64,000 nucleotides of DNA from AC-32 sp963754265 (GTDB lineage: Bacteria > Actinomycetota > Thermoleophilia > Gaiellales > Gaiellaceae), in NCBI GenBank assembly GCA_963754265.1, contig CAVWFB010000017.1, forward strand, positions 173,535 to 237,534, given 5' to 3'. The notes beneath the pieces were generated by a model. That model made no database searches and was not told where the DNA came from. It saw only the letters and a program-made list of their open reading frames with translations. Shown piece by piece: positions 34,902 to 43,410 of this stretch. Position numbers and translations under genes: made by a program. Every line of letters starts with the position of its first letter. Positions within the stretch are counted from its first letter, which is position 1.

Positions 34902-35174
34902 ATGTGCCGAAACATCCACACGCTCTTCAACTACGAGCCTCCCGCGACTCAGGAAGAAGTCCGGGACGCCGCGCTCCAGTACGTCCGCAAGATCAGCGGC
35001 TTCACGAAGGCCTCGCAGGCGAACGAGGAGACCTTCGCCCGCGCGGTGGACGAGGTCACCGCGGCCACGCAACGCCTGGTCGACGGTCTCGTCACCTCGG
35101 CGGCCCCGAAGGACCGCGAGGTCGAGGCCGAGCGCGCCAAGGCCCGAGCCTCGAAGCGCTACGCCGCGGCGTAG
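34902..35174 (+). CDS. DUF2277 family protein
   Basis: 90 residues opening with MCRNIHTLFNYEPPATQEEV, the fixed N-terminus of DUF2277, then RDAALQYVRKISGFTKASQANEETFARAVDEV and a charged C-terminal helix. Small cytosolic helical protein; function unknown. The invariant Cys-Arg-Asn-Ile start suggests a modified or ligand-binding N-terminus (inference). Confidence 0.88.
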   Translation: MCRNIHTLFNYEPPATQEEVRDAALQYVRKISGFTKASQANEETFARAVDEVTAATQRLVDGLVTSAAPKDREVEAERAKARASKRYAAA

Positions 35175-35274
35175 TGCTTCTTGACACGAGGTCCGGCCAG
35201 GAGGAGACTCGTGCGGTCATCGCGTGCGCCGGAGCGGCAGGCGTCGGCCGGCGGCGCTGGGAGAGGGAGGACAC

Positions 35275-35769
35275 ATGAGGCGACACTTCGCCGTGCTCGC
35301 CGTTGGTTTCGCGAGCCTGCTCTGCATTCCCGCGGCGCTTGCGGACAAGCCGCAGAAGTTCCCGTTGCCGGCGGGTCCGTTCCAGCTGCCGGCGGCTGTC
35401 TGCGGGTTCCCGATCGACTTCGTTCCGCTCCAGAACAACGAGTCCGGCAAGATCTTCAGCAACGGCACGTTCGCGGTCTCCGGCGTGCTGAAGGCGCGCC
35501 TGACCAACTCGAACACCGGCAAGTCAGTCGACTTGAACATCTCGGGCGGGGGAACCATCGTCCCCAGATCCGACGGAACTGCCCTGCTCACGAGCCACGG
35601 GCCGGCACTGGTGTTCTTCCTCCCGGGCCAGTTAGGGCCGGGTTCGTCGGGCGCGTTGCTCTTCGTGCACGGGCGCTTCATGGAAGTGCTCGATCAGAAC
35701 GGCAACCCGGTGCCCGGCACCTTCACGAGCACCGGTAGCGTCGAGGATCTCTGCCCGACGCTGGGCTAG
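35275..35769 (+). CDS. Secreted protein of unknown function
   Basis: 164 residues from ATG 35275, which has GGGAGAGGGAGGAC upstream. Signal peptide AVLAVGFASLLCIPAALADK. The mature part begins with a Pro-rich FPLPAGPFQLPAAVCGFPIDF and is beta-rich, including FSNGTFAVSGVLKARLTNSNTGKSVDLNISGGG and GRFMEVLDQNGNPV. Two Cys could form a disulfide (VCGF and DLCP). Proteins of this appearance recur in soil actinobacteria without known function. A hairpin terminator follows. Confidence 0.8.
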   Translation: MRRHFAVLAVGFASLLCIPAALADKPQKFPLPAGPFQLPAAVCGFPIDFVPLQNNESGKIFSNGTFAVSGVLKARLTNSNTGKSVDLNISGGGTIVPRSDGTALLTSHGPALVFFLPGQLGPGSSGALLFVHGRFMEVLDQNGNPVPGTFTSTGSVEDLCPTLG

Positions 35770-35775
35770 GAGTTG

Positions 35776-35812
35776 GAGAGCAGGGGCGGACGTCACGCCC
35801 GCCCCTGCTCTC
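35776..35812. terminator. Hairpin between convergent genes
   Basis: A perfect 14-bp stem (GAGAGCAGGGGCGG and complement) with a 9-nt loop lies just after the secreted-protein stop and touches the stop of the convergent gene. Confidence 0.7.
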
Positions 35813-36311
35813 AGGAGCTCATGACTGCCGCGGTCGAGCCTCCCGCCGCGGAGGCGTCGTCCTCGGCCTTGCGAAGCACCAGGTACGAGGCCAGGATCGC
35901 GAGGACAAGCGCGTCCCGCCCGAGCAGGTCGTCTGCGATCTCGACCTCGCCGTTCGTGTGTGCGAAGCCGCTCGAAACCTTCGCCCGCAGGAAGTGCGCA
36001 CCGTCGCGACCGACGAAGCCGTAACCCTCCTTGCGGCTCAGGCGCTTCCACTCGGCCGTCCGGTCCGCCGTCTCGAGCAGCTGTCGCCTTCCGTCCGGCC
36101 GGAGGTGCGCAAGTTGCTCCTGGGTCATGCCGTCGCGAACCATGTACTCCGCCCGCAGGCCGCCCACGCGAGCGATCTCCAGCGACCGCCCAGCCAGGTC
36201 GGCAGAGGCTCCGCGGCGGAGCAGGGGGATCTGCAGCGTGGCGATGACGTCGTCGCGGCGGCGAAGCTGCCACTCGCGGCGCAGTGAGGGCTGGACGAGC
36301 TCGACCTTCAT
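35811..36311 (-). CDS. Hypothetical protein with C-terminal hydrophobic helix
   Basis: 166 residues from ATG 36311 (MKVELVQPSLRREWQLRRRDD). A TAGCGT -10 lies 7 nt upstream, which favours this start over the in-frame ATG at 36320. The body is charged with GMTQEQLAHLRPDGR and YGFVGRDGAHFLRAKVSSGFAH. Near the end DALVLAILASYLVLRK could anchor it or pack in a core. The layout resembles a tubby/LURP-like 'phospholipid scramblase' fold protein, but I cannot confirm that. No known family named. Confidence 0.65.
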   Translation of the reverse strand: MKVELVQPSLRREWQLRRRDDVIATLQIPLLRRGASADLAGRSLEIARVGGLRAEYMVRDGMTQEQLAHLRPDGRRQLLETADRTAEWKRLSRKEGYGFVGRDGAHFLRAKVSSGFAHTNGEVEIADDLLGRDALVLAILASYLVLRKAEDDASAAGGSTAAVMSS

Positions 36312-36318
36312 TTGGTAC

Positions 36319-36324
36319 ACGCTA
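36319..36324 (-). promoter_or_regulatory. Probable leaderless -10 element (reverse strand)
   Basis: TAGCGT on the reverse strand ends 7 nt before ATG 36311. Confidence 0.5.
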
Positions 36325-36397
36325 ACGACGGGCCGATGAGTTTCTTCCGGCCGCGGCGTCGTAGCTGCACTGTGTCCACACGAGAGAAGGAGCGAGC

Positions 36398-36769
36398 ATG
36401 GGTCAGCCGGTAGTCCACTTCGAGGTGATCGGGAAGGACGGCGACAAGCTGCAGAAGTACTACTCCGACCTCTTCGGCTGGGACGTCAGCGCCGACAACG
36501 ACATGAAGTACGGGATGGTCGCACGCGAGGGCAACGTCTCACCCGACGGCGTCGGAATCGGCGGCGGGATCGCCGGCGGGCCTCCGGGATACGGCGGCCA
36601 CGTCACGTTCTACGTTGCCGTGCCGGACGTCGAGGCGGCACTCGCGAAGGCCGAGAGCCTCGGCGGCACCAGGATCATGGGTCCGGAGAAGATCATGGAC
36701 ATGGTCGAGCTGGGCCAGTTCTCCGATCCCGAGGGCCACGTGATCGGCGTCGTCAACGAATCGATGTAA
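36398..36769 (+). CDS. VOC-family (glyoxalase/bleomycin resistance fold) protein
   Basis: 123 residues with AGAAGGAG upstream. The VOC halves are VVHFEVIGKDGDKLQKYYSDLFGWDV and VTFYVAVPDVEAALAKAESLGGTRIMGP...FSDPEGHVIGVV. A His near the start and the Glu in DPEGH suggest a metal site, but the gly-rich middle (GGGIAGGPPGYGG) is that of the uncharacterised VOC group widespread in actinobacteria. The substrate is unknown. The last 17 bp overlap the convergent histidine kinase gene. Confidence 0.88.
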   Translation: MGQPVVHFEVIGKDGDKLQKYYSDLFGWDVSADNDMKYGMVAREGNVSPDGVGIGGGIAGGPPGYGGHVTFYVAVPDVEAALAKAESLGGTRIMGPEKIMDMVELGQFSDPEGHVIGVVNESM

Positions 36770-37844
36770 CAGGCGCGAGCGGAAGTGTGAAGGCGACCCG
36801 AGCGCCGCCTTCGCGCCGGTTCTCGGCCCAGATCGTGCCTCCGTGGGCGACCACGAGGCCCTGCGCGATCGCGAGGCCGAGGCCGGCGCCCCCGCTCGAG
36901 CGGGTCCTCGACCCGTCGTCGCGCCAGAAGCGCTCGAACATCCGCTGAGGCGCTTCGAGCGCCAGCCCGTCTCCGGTGTCCTCGACCGCGACGACCACGT
37001 GATCGGTGTCGGCTTCCACCACGACGGCGACGGCGCCGTTCGGGCGCGTGTGCCTGACCGCGTTCGTCAGCAGGTTGAGCAGGACACGTTGAACCTTGTC
37101 GGGCGCGATCCGGACCGCGGGATCCGCGGGGTCGAGGCGGGACTCGAGGCGCACGTCCTGCGCTCGGGCCTCGACCTCGAGCGCATCCACGCAGCTCGTC
37201 ACCACGTCGCCGAGCGATACGTCGCGGAGCTCGAGGTTCAGCGCTCCCGAGTCGATCTTCGCGAGCTCGAAGAGATCCTCGACGAGCCGGGAGAGGATCT
37301 CCGTCTGGGCGCGGATCGCCGGTACGTACTCGGCCGGGGTGGCGAGGCCGTCCTCGAGCGCTTCGACCATCCCACGGAGCGAGGCAAGCGGGGTCCGGAG
37401 GTCGTGGCTCGCCCAGGCGACGAGCTCGCGACGTGCGTCGAAGAGCCGTTCGATGCTCGCCGCCATCTCGTTGAACGAGGCGCCGAGCTCGAGCAGCTCG
37501 CGAGGTCCCGACTCCGAGGCCCGCGCGCTCAGATCGCCCGCGGCGAGCAGTTTCGAGGCGGTGCGCAGCCGTTCGAGGGGGGCGAGGATGCGCCGCCCAA
37601 GTACCAAGGCGCCCCCGAGTGCGCACAGCGTGGAAACGGCCGCGACCGCGACGATCTTGCCGTCGTCGTGCATGCCGAACATCACGAGGCCCGACCCCAG
37701 CACGACGCCGAGTGGGAAGCACACGACCAGCAGTGCCAGCGCGACCAGCTGCCACCGGAGAAATGGCAGGAAACGGACGACAGCAGCGGAGGCGATGCCG
37801 ATCGCGAGGACGGCCAGCACCAGGACGAGGGCGACGGTGCTCAT
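36753..37844 (-). CDS. Sensor histidine kinase
   Basis: 363 residues from ATG 37844, which overlaps the response-regulator stop (ATGA). Helices ALVLVLAVLAIGIASAAVV, WQLVALALLVVCFPLGVVLG and VAVAAVSTLCALGGALVLG lie close together, with almost no extracellular domain, so sensing may be intramembrane. HAMP follows (LAPLERLRTASKLLAAGDLSA). H-box ELVAWASHDLRTPLASLRG, N-box LLTNAVRHTRPNG, G-boxes VEDTGDGL and SSGGAGLGLAIAQGLVVAHGG. Intact OmpR-type partner of the regulator at 37841-38521. Confidence 0.93.
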   Translation of the reverse strand: MSTVALVLVLAVLAIGIASAAVVRFLPFLRWQLVALALLVVCFPLGVVLGSGLVMFGMHDDGKIVAVAAVSTLCALGGALVLGRRILAPLERLRTASKLLAAGDLSARASESGPRELLELGASFNEMAASIERLFDARRELVAWASHDLRTPLASLRGMVEALEDGLATPAEYVPAIRAQTEILSRLVEDLFELAKIDSGALNLELRDVSLGDVVTSCVDALEVEARAQDVRLESRLDPADPAVRIAPDKVQRVLLNLLTNAVRHTRPNGAVAVVVEADTDHVVVAVEDTGDGLALEAPQRMFERFWRDDGSRTRSSGGAGLGLAIAQGLVVAHGGTIWAENRREGGARVAFTLPLAPVTSIR

Positions 37845-38521
37845 CCGCGGAGCCGGTAGCCGACGCCCCAGACCGTCTCGAGCAGCTTCGGACACGAGGC
37901 GTCGTCCTCGAGCTTCTCTCGCAGGCGCCGAATGTGGACAGTGACGGTGCCGGTGTCTCTAGCGGACGAGTAGCCCCACACCCGGTCCATCAGCTGCTCC
38001 CGTGAGAAGACCTGGTTCGCGTGCGAGGCGAGGAACCAGAGCAGGTCGAACTCTTTCGCGGTGAGCTTTAGCAGCTCGCCATCGAGTCGGGCTTCGTGGA
38101 GTCCGGCCTCGATCAGGAGAGGTCCGACCGAGGCTCGCTCTCGAGGTCGCGGCCCGGCCGACGCGCGGCGAAGCACCGTCTTGACGCGCGTAGCGAGCTC
38201 GCGCGGCGAGAACGGCTTCGTCACGTAATCATCGGCTCCGAGCTCGAGCCCCACGATCCGGTCGGCCTCGTCGACGCGGGCCGTCAGCAGGATCACGGGC
38301 AGGTTCGACGTCGACCTAATCCAGCGGCAGAGCGCGAGCCCGTCGGTTCTGCCGGGGAGCATCACGTCGAGTAGGACGAGGCTCGGCGCCTCGCGCTCGA
38401 TCATGTTGCGCGCGGCCTCACCGTCCTCGGCCGTCACCACCCGGTGCCCGTCCCGCTCGAGATACCGCGTGACGACGTCCCTGACCATCGGCTCGTCGTC
38501 GACCACCAACACGGTCGTCAT
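37841..38521 (-). CDS. OmpR-family response regulator
   Basis: 226 residues. Receiver: VLVVDDEPMVRDVV (acidic pair), LVLLDVMLPG (phospho-Asp), ILLTARVDEADRI (Thr), YVTKPFSPREL (Lys). C-terminal winged helix: LTAKEFDLLWFLASHANQVFSREQLMDRVWGYS and TVTVHIRRLREKLE...ETVWGVGYRLRG. First gene of the pair with the kinase. The divergent 212-bp gap to the secreted propeller gene includes a palindrome at 38640 that may be its target. Confidence 0.94.
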   Translation of the reverse strand: MTTVLVVDDEPMVRDVVTRYLERDGHRVVTAEDGEAARNMIEREAPSLVLLDVMLPGRTDGLALCRWIRSTSNLPVILLTARVDEADRIVGLELGADDYVTKPFSPRELATRVKTVLRRASAGPRPRERASVGPLLIEAGLHEARLDGELLKLTAKEFDLLWFLASHANQVFSREQLMDRVWGYSSARDTGTVTVHIRRLREKLEDDASCPKLLETVWGVGYRLRG

Positions 38522-38639
38522 CTCAACAGTCTGCCGCTCCTCGTCGGGCGCCGGATTACGAGTTCCTTAATTCATCGCATCCGAGGTGGGTTCGAACCGC
38601 AGAGAATTCGGCGTTTCGGCGACTGGAGAGGCCGCGGAG

Positions 38640-38654
38640 TTACGGAAATCGTAA
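38640..38654. promoter_or_regulatory. TTACG-N5-CGTAA palindrome in divergent promoter region
   Basis: TTACG (38640-38644) and CGTAA (38650-38654) form a perfect inverted repeat around GAAAT. It lies about 75 bp before the propeller gene and 120 bp before the regulator. TTACG also appears at 38556. A regulator site is plausible; the regulator is not identified. Confidence 0.4.
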
Positions 38655-38733
38655 GGGCGGCCGGACCGCCGCCTGCCTAGCGTGAAGCGAGTTGAAGCCG
38701 GTCGTCCCGGCCGGCTCTGAGAGGAGGATGACC

Positions 38734-39870
38734 ATGAAGCATCGCCCGGTTCTCGCCGCGCTGCTCGCAGTCCTTGCACTGGCCCTGGTCGGCGCCCAGG
38801 CGTCGTCGGCCGATGGTGGGCACGGGAGACGGCACGGCCAGAAGAACGTCGTGTTCGTCCAGACCAACGAGCTCACCGGCAACGAGATCGCGGTCTACGA
38901 CCGGGGGTTCGACGGCCGCCTCGACCGCGTCGCCACCTACCCGACCGGTGGCAACGGCGGCGCAGCCGTTCCCGGAACCGAATCCGACCGGCTGGCCTCG
39001 CAGGGCTCGCTTGTGTACGACCGTTGGCACAGGCTCCTGCTCGCGGTCAACGCCGGCAGCGACACCGTGTCGGCCTTCCGCGTGCACGGCGACCGGCTCC
39101 GCCTGAAGGACGTTGTTTCGTCCGGGGGGCAGTTCCCGGCCAGCATCGCGGTTCACGGCGACCTCGTGTACGTCCTCAACGCGGGCGGCACCGGGATCGT
39201 CCAGGGATTCCGGATCCACGGGCACCACCTGTCGCCGATCTCCGGCTCGGCCCGTTCGCTCGGGCTTGCGAACGCGAGCCCGCCGCAGTTCCTGACCTCA
39301 CCCGGCCAGGTCGGCTTCACACCCGACGGCCGCAAGCTGATCGTCACGACCAAGGCGAGCACGAGCTCCATCGACGTCTTCCAGGTAGGTCCCGACGGAC
39401 GGCTCTCCGCGACTCCGGTCGTCAACCCGTCCGCAACGCCGGTCCCGTTCGCGTTTACCTTCGGCCCAAGCGGACGACTCGTGGCCGGAGAGGCAGGCGC
39501 GAGCTCCGTCACCACCTATCGGATTCAGCCCGCCGGAACGCTGACCGATGCAAAGTCGCAGGGCGACGGCCAGACGGCGCTGTGCTGGATCGTCGGGGTC
39601 CGCGGCTACTACTTCGTGTCGAACACCGGCAGCAACAACCTGAGCAGCTTCCGGATCGACTCGTCCGGCCAGCCCGCCCTGCTGGCGGCAGTCGCGGCCA
39701 CCACGAATCCCGGTCCGATCGACCTCGCCTCGAGCGACAACTTCCTCTACGCCGAGACGGGTATCAACGGCACCGTCGACGAATTCTTCGTCCGGAGCGA
39801 CGGAACGCTCGTCCCATTGGGCACCGTGGACGATCTTCCTTCGGGAATCGAAGGCATCGCGGCGACCTAG
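38734..39870 (+). CDS. Secreted seven-bladed propeller protein (lactonase-like)
   Basis: 378 residues. The ATG at 38734 has GAGGAGG at a suitable distance; the ATG at 38728 directly abuts it and is unlikely. Signal peptide PVLAALLAVLALALVGAQASSA. Repeating blade motifs occur: VVFVQTNELTGNEIAVYDRGFDGRL, LLLAVNAGSDTVSAFRVHGDRL, LVYVLNAGGTGIVQGFRIHGHHL, KLIVTTKASTSSIDVFQVGPDGRL and YYFVSNTGSNNLSSFRIDSSGQ. This matches the 3-carboxymuconate cyclase/6-phosphogluconolactonase-like (Lactonase, YVTN) superfamily, but the export signal argues against sugar-phosphate lactonase activity. A binding or scaffolding role is as likely. Confidence 0.85.
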   Translation: MKHRPVLAALLAVLALALVGAQASSADGGHGRRHGQKNVVFVQTNELTGNEIAVYDRGFDGRLDRVATYPTGGNGGAAVPGTESDRLASQGSLVYDRWHRLLLAVNAGSDTVSAFRVHGDRLRLKDVVSSGGQFPASIAVHGDLVYVLNAGGTGIVQGFRIHGHHLSPISGSARSLGLANASPPQFLTSPGQVGFTPDGRKLIVTTKASTSSIDVFQVGPDGRLSATPVVNPSATPVPFAFTFGPSGRLVAGEAGASSVTTYRIQPAGTLTDAKSQGDGQTALCWIVGVRGYYFVSNTGSNNLSSFRIDSSGQPALLAAVAATTNPGPIDLASSDNFLYAETGINGTVDEFFVRSDGTLVPLGTVDDLPSGIEGIAAT

Positions 39871-39912
39871 ACCTCTTCCGCGCCGGGGCTCGCTCGAAGC
39901 GGGCCCCGGCGT

Positions 39913-39918
39913 TACGGT
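39913..39918 (+). promoter_or_regulatory. Probable leaderless -10 element of the LuxR/TPR gene
   Basis: TACGGT ends 8 nt before GTG 39927; no Shine-Dalgarno sequence lies between. Confidence 0.45.
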
Positions 39919-39926
39919 TTGCGCCG

Positions 39927-41564
39927 GTGGGCCTCTCCAGCACCGGCGAAGAGCTCGAGCGAGGCCGCGAGTCCTACGCCCGCTCGGCGTGGGCAACGGC
40001 CTACGAGTCGCTGGCGCGCGTCGACGAGCTCGAGCCGTTGGCGGTGCAGGATCTCGAGCTGCTCGCGATCTCCACTTACATGCTCGGGCGCGAGGACGAA
40101 TGGCTGCAGCTGATGGAGCGGGCCTGCCGCGAATGCGCCAGTGCCGGCGAGCAGCGACTCGCCGCCCGCTGCGCGTTCTGGATCGGGATGCATCTCTTTC
40201 TTCGCGGGGAGATGGGGCCCGGCACGGGCTGGCTCGGACGGGCCGGGCGGCTGCTGGACGGCGAGGGGGAATGCGTCGAGCGCGGATACATGCTGATGCC
40301 CGTCGCCTTCCAGCACGAGGCCGAGGGCGACTACGACGGCGCGGCCGCGACAGCGGCAGCTGCGGTCGAGCTCGGCGAGCAATTCGGAGACCAGGATCTC
40401 TTCTCGCTCGCCACCTTCGGGCAAGGCGACATCCTCGTCCGTCACGGGCGGGTACGAGAGGGCCTGGTTCTCCTCGACGAGGCGATGGTTGGCGCCACCA
40501 CCGGGGAGCTCTCCCCGATCGTCACCGGGATCGTGTACTGCGGCGTGATCATGGCCTGCGAGGAGGTCTACGACGTGCGCCGGGCCCGCGAGTGGACAGC
40601 CGCTCTCAGGCGCTGGTGGGAGCAGCAGCCCGACCTGATGGCGTTCACCGGCCGCTGCCTCGTTCATCGCGCACAGCTCATGCACCTGCAAGGGGCCTGG
40701 CCCGAGGCGCTGGAGGAGACCGACCGCGCCAACCGCCGCTTCGAGAAGTCCATGAACCAGGACGCCGCGGCCAAGGCGGCTTACCTGCAGGGCGAGGTCA
40801 ATCGCCTCCGCGGAGACTTCGCGGCCGCCGAGGAGGCCTACCGTCGAGCGAGCCAGCTCGGCCTGGAGCCGCAGCCGGGCTGGTCGCTGCTCCGGCTTGC
40901 CCAGGGCAAGGCGGACGCGGCCGCGGCGGCGATCCGCCGCGTGGTCGGTGAGACCACCGACAGCCTGCGCCGCGGAGGCCTTCTGCCCGCGTACGTCGAG
41001 ATCATGCTCCGCATCGGCGAGCTCGAGGAGGCTCGGGACGGATCCCAGGAGCTCGAACAGATCGCGGCCGAGTGCGACAGCGACCTGTTGCGGGCGTTCG
41101 CCGCCCAGGCGCTGGGAGCGGTCGAGCTCGCCGCCGGCGATGCGACGCGCGCGCTTGCCAGCCTCCGCGAGGCGGCTCAGGCCTGGCAGGAGCTCGAAGC
41201 GCCCTACGAGTGTGCGCGTGCCCGAGTGCTCGTCGGGCGGGCGTGTCGCGCGCTCGGCGACGACGAGGCCTTCGAGCTCGAGCTCGAGTCGGCCCGGAGC
41301 ACCTTCCAGCAGCTGGGAGCGACGCCGGACCTCGCCGCGGCCGGCGCGCTGGACGGAAGAGAAGCCGAGACCCACGGGCTTACGTCGCGCGAGCTCGAGG
41401 TGCTCCGCCTGATCGCCAGCGGCAAGAGCAACCGCGAGATCGCCTCGGCGCTCGTGATCAGCGAGCACACCGTCGCCCGGCACGTCCAGAACATCTTCGC
41501 CAAGCTCCGCGTCACCTCCCGCACGGCCGCAGGCGCTTTCGCCTTCGAGCACGACCTGGTCTGA
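39927..41564 (+). CDS. LuxR-family regulator with TPR-like repeats, no ATPase domain
   Basis: 545 residues from GTG 39927. Residues 1-460 are helical repeats of TPR type (for example RESYARSAWATAYESLARVDELEPL, AAYLQGEVNRLRGDFAAAEEAYRRASQLG and ARVLVGRACRALGDDEAFELELESAR). The C-terminus is a LuxR helix-turn-helix: LTSRELEVLRLIASGKSNREIASALVISEHTVARHVQNIFAKLRV. There is no Walker motif, unlike MalT/LAL regulators, so it is the short TPR-LuxR form. It precedes a flavin monooxygenase by 127 bp, with a palindrome between them that could be its site. Confidence 0.88.
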   Translation: MGLSSTGEELERGRESYARSAWATAYESLARVDELEPLAVQDLELLAISTYMLGREDEWLQLMERACRECASAGEQRLAARCAFWIGMHLFLRGEMGPGTGWLGRAGRLLDGEGECVERGYMLMPVAFQHEAEGDYDGAAATAAAAVELGEQFGDQDLFSLATFGQGDILVRHGRVREGLVLLDEAMVGATTGELSPIVTGIVYCGVIMACEEVYDVRRAREWTAALRRWWEQQPDLMAFTGRCLVHRAQLMHLQGAWPEALEETDRANRRFEKSMNQDAAAKAAYLQGEVNRLRGDFAAAEEAYRRASQLGLEPQPGWSLLRLAQGKADAAAAAIRRVVGETTDSLRRGGLLPAYVEIMLRIGELEEARDGSQELEQIAAECDSDLLRAFAAQALGAVELAAGDATRALASLREAAQAWQELEAPYECARARVLVGRACRALGDDEAFELELESARSTFQQLGATPDLAAAGALDGREAETHGLTSRELEVLRLIASGKSNREIASALVISEHTVARHVQNIFAKLRVTSRTAAGAFAFEHDLV

Positions 41565-41576
41565 AGCGCTCTCCAG

Positions 41577-41592
41577 TGGTCAGAAATGACCA
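41577..41592. promoter_or_regulatory. TGGTCA-N4-TGACCA palindrome upstream of the monooxygenase
   Basis: A perfect 6-4-6 inverted repeat centred on GAAA, 12 bp after the LuxR stop and 100 bp before the monooxygenase ATG. CCAGTGG occurs on both sides. A candidate operator, possibly for the LuxR protein encoded just upstream. Confidence 0.45.
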
Positions 41593-41691
41593 TTCGCGCC
41601 CAGTGGCAAGTTGGTGGATCCGCGCGATGCCGGCGCGGCCGTTCCTTCGTACGTTCGTAGCGAAGCTCATCCCATCCCAGGAGGAACGGTC

Positions 41692-42807
41692 ATGGCGACA
41701 CAGGAAGCAATCGGAAAGCGGAGCCCAGCGCTCCCGGAGGTCGAGGAGTTCGAGACCATCGTCATCGGCGGCGGCCAGGCGGGGCTCTCGGTCGGCTACT
41801 ACCTCAAGCAGCAGGGCCAGTCGTTCGTGATCCTCGACGCGAACGAGCAGATCGGCGGCTCCTGGCGGACGCGAACCTGGGACTCGCTGCGCCTGTTCAC
41901 GCCGGCCCGCTACGACGGCCTTCCCGGGTGGCCGTTCCCGGCGCCCGGCTGGTCGTACCCCACGGCCCGCGAGACGGCCGACTACCTCGAGGCCTACGCG
42001 GCGCGCTTCGACCTCCCAGTGCGGCTCGGCACCACCGTCGACCGCGTGACGAAAACGGGCGACCGCTACCTCGTCCAGTCGGGCGAGCGGCGCTTCAGGG
42101 CCGAACGGGTCGTCGTCGCCACCGGCCACTACGGCAAGCCCACGATCCCGGAGTTCGCTTCCGAGCTCGATCCCCGCATCGTCCAGATGCACTCGAGCGA
42201 GTACCGCAACCAATCCCAGCTGCGGCCGGGCGGTGTTCTCCTCGTCGGAGCCGGCAACTCGGGCGCGGACATCGCGATGGACGTCTCCCGCAGACACGAC
42301 ACCTGGCTCTCGGGACCGGACAAGGGGCAGGTGCCGGTACAGATCGAGCATCCGTTGCGCCGGGTGTTCGTGCCGATCCTCTGGTTCGTCGCCTCGCACG
42401 TGCTGACGACGAAGACGCCGCTCGGACGCAAGGTTCGCCCCCACGTCCTCGCCGAGGGGGCGCCGCGCATCCGCGTCAAGTCCGCCGACCTGAAGGCCGC
42501 CGGTGTGATGACGGTGCCCAGAACGGCGGGCGTCCAGGATGGCCTACCGGTGCTCGAGGACGGCCGCGTGCTCGACGTCGAAAACGTCATCTGGTGCACC
42601 GGCTTTCACCAGGACTTCTCCTGGATCGATGTGCCGGTCTTCGACGACGACCTGCAGCCGTTGCAGACGCGAGGCGCGACCTCGTCGCCGGGCCTCTACT
42701 TCGTCGGCCTCGACTTCCTCTACTCGTTCGCCTCGGAGAACGTCGGCGGCGTGAGGCGCGATGCCAGGTGCATCGTCAAGCACATCGCAGGAACCGGCCG
42801 CGCGTAG
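41692..42807 (+). CDS. Flavin-containing monooxygenase/NAD(P)-binding oxidoreductase (CzcO/YpsA-like)
   Basis: 371 residues, with CCAGGAGGAAC upstream of ATG 41692. FAD site TIVIGGGQAGLSVGYYLKQQG; the following GGSWRTRTWDSLRLFTPARYDGLPG block is characteristic of class B-like flavoprotein monooxygenases. NADPH site VLLVGAGNSGADIAMDVSR. ATGHY and VIWCTGFHQDFSWI are the ATG motifs that link the two domains. The family oxygenates N, S or ketone groups. The substrate is unknown; the upstream LuxR regulator may control it. A strong hairpin follows. Confidence 0.88.
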   Translation: MATQEAIGKRSPALPEVEEFETIVIGGGQAGLSVGYYLKQQGQSFVILDANEQIGGSWRTRTWDSLRLFTPARYDGLPGWPFPAPGWSYPTARETADYLEAYAARFDLPVRLGTTVDRVTKTGDRYLVQSGERRFRAERVVVATGHYGKPTIPEFASELDPRIVQMHSSEYRNQSQLRPGGVLLVGAGNSGADIAMDVSRRHDTWLSGPDKGQVPVQIEHPLRRVFVPILWFVASHVLTTKTPLGRKVRPHVLAEGAPRIRVKSADLKAAGVMTVPRTAGVQDGLPVLEDGRVLDVENVIWCTGFHQDFSWIDVPVFDDDLQPLQTRGATSSPGLYFVGLDFLYSFASENVGGVRRDARCIVKHIAGTGRA

Positions 42808-42818
42808 GGGACAAGCGA

Positions 42819-42858
42819 GGTATCCGGCGAGCGTCCGAGCCGACGCTCGCCGGATACC
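42819..42858. terminator. 17-bp hairpin between convergent genes
   Basis: GGTATCCGGCGAGCGTC (42819-42835) and its exact complement (42842-42858) with a 6-nt loop, between the monooxygenase and the reverse-strand DUF7144-like gene. Confidence 0.72.
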
Positions 42859-42871
42859 GGTCGTCCTCGAG

Positions 42872-43282
42872 CTAGACGGGTGGTGCTTCTCGGTAGTCCG
42901 AGGTGCTCGACAGGGCGTAGATCACGAGCGTCGCAAGGATCAGCGCGCCGAAGCCGAACCACGGTGCGTACTCGATGATCAGGAAGCTCTGGATGATCAC
43001 GTTGATCGCCCAGATGTAGCCGATAACGCGCCCGAATGTGTCTCCGGACAGGAGCGAGTAGGCCGCCCAGATCGCAAGCACCGCGATCAGGGCATCCCAC
43101 AGCCCCCAGAGGAACAGATGGTCGCCGAGAGCACCGGCGCTCACGTTGGCGACCCTGGCGCTGTCGGCGAAGTAGTAGATCGCCGAGATAGCACGGAGAA
43201 AGCCGGACGCGAACAGTACCACCGCGGCGAAGGTGAGCCAGCCCGGGCGGTTGAGGCCTGAATAGGCCTGTGTGGTGGACAT
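42872..43282 (-). CDS. Four-helix membrane protein (DUF7144-like)
   Basis: 136 residues from ATG 43282, with GGGAGGCAAC upstream; an in-frame ATG at 43312 is less well placed. Helices: WLTFAAVVLFASGFLRAISAIYYF, LFLWGLWDALIAVLAIWAAYSLL, IGYIWAINVIIQSFLII and FGFGALILATLVIYAL. The GWLTFAGVLLFVxGxxxxIxGIxYF-like opening is that of the actinobacterial DUF7144 family. Function unknown. Confidence 0.82.
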   Translation of the reverse strand: MSTTQAYSGLNRPGWLTFAAVVLFASGFLRAISAIYYFADSARVANVSAGALGDHLFLWGLWDALIAVLAIWAAYSLLSGDTFGRVIGYIWAINVIIQSFLIIEYAPWFGFGALILATLVIYALSSTSDYREAPPV

Positions 43283-43410
43283 CAGTTGCCTCCCTCTGGT
43301 CTTGTCAGACAACCCCGGTCTTGCCCGGGCCGAGCGCCCAGGCTGTCGTCAGTGCAGACACTTCTCGATGTCGAAGGCTAATCCTCCCGTTGGGCGCGAG
43401 TCCACCCCGC

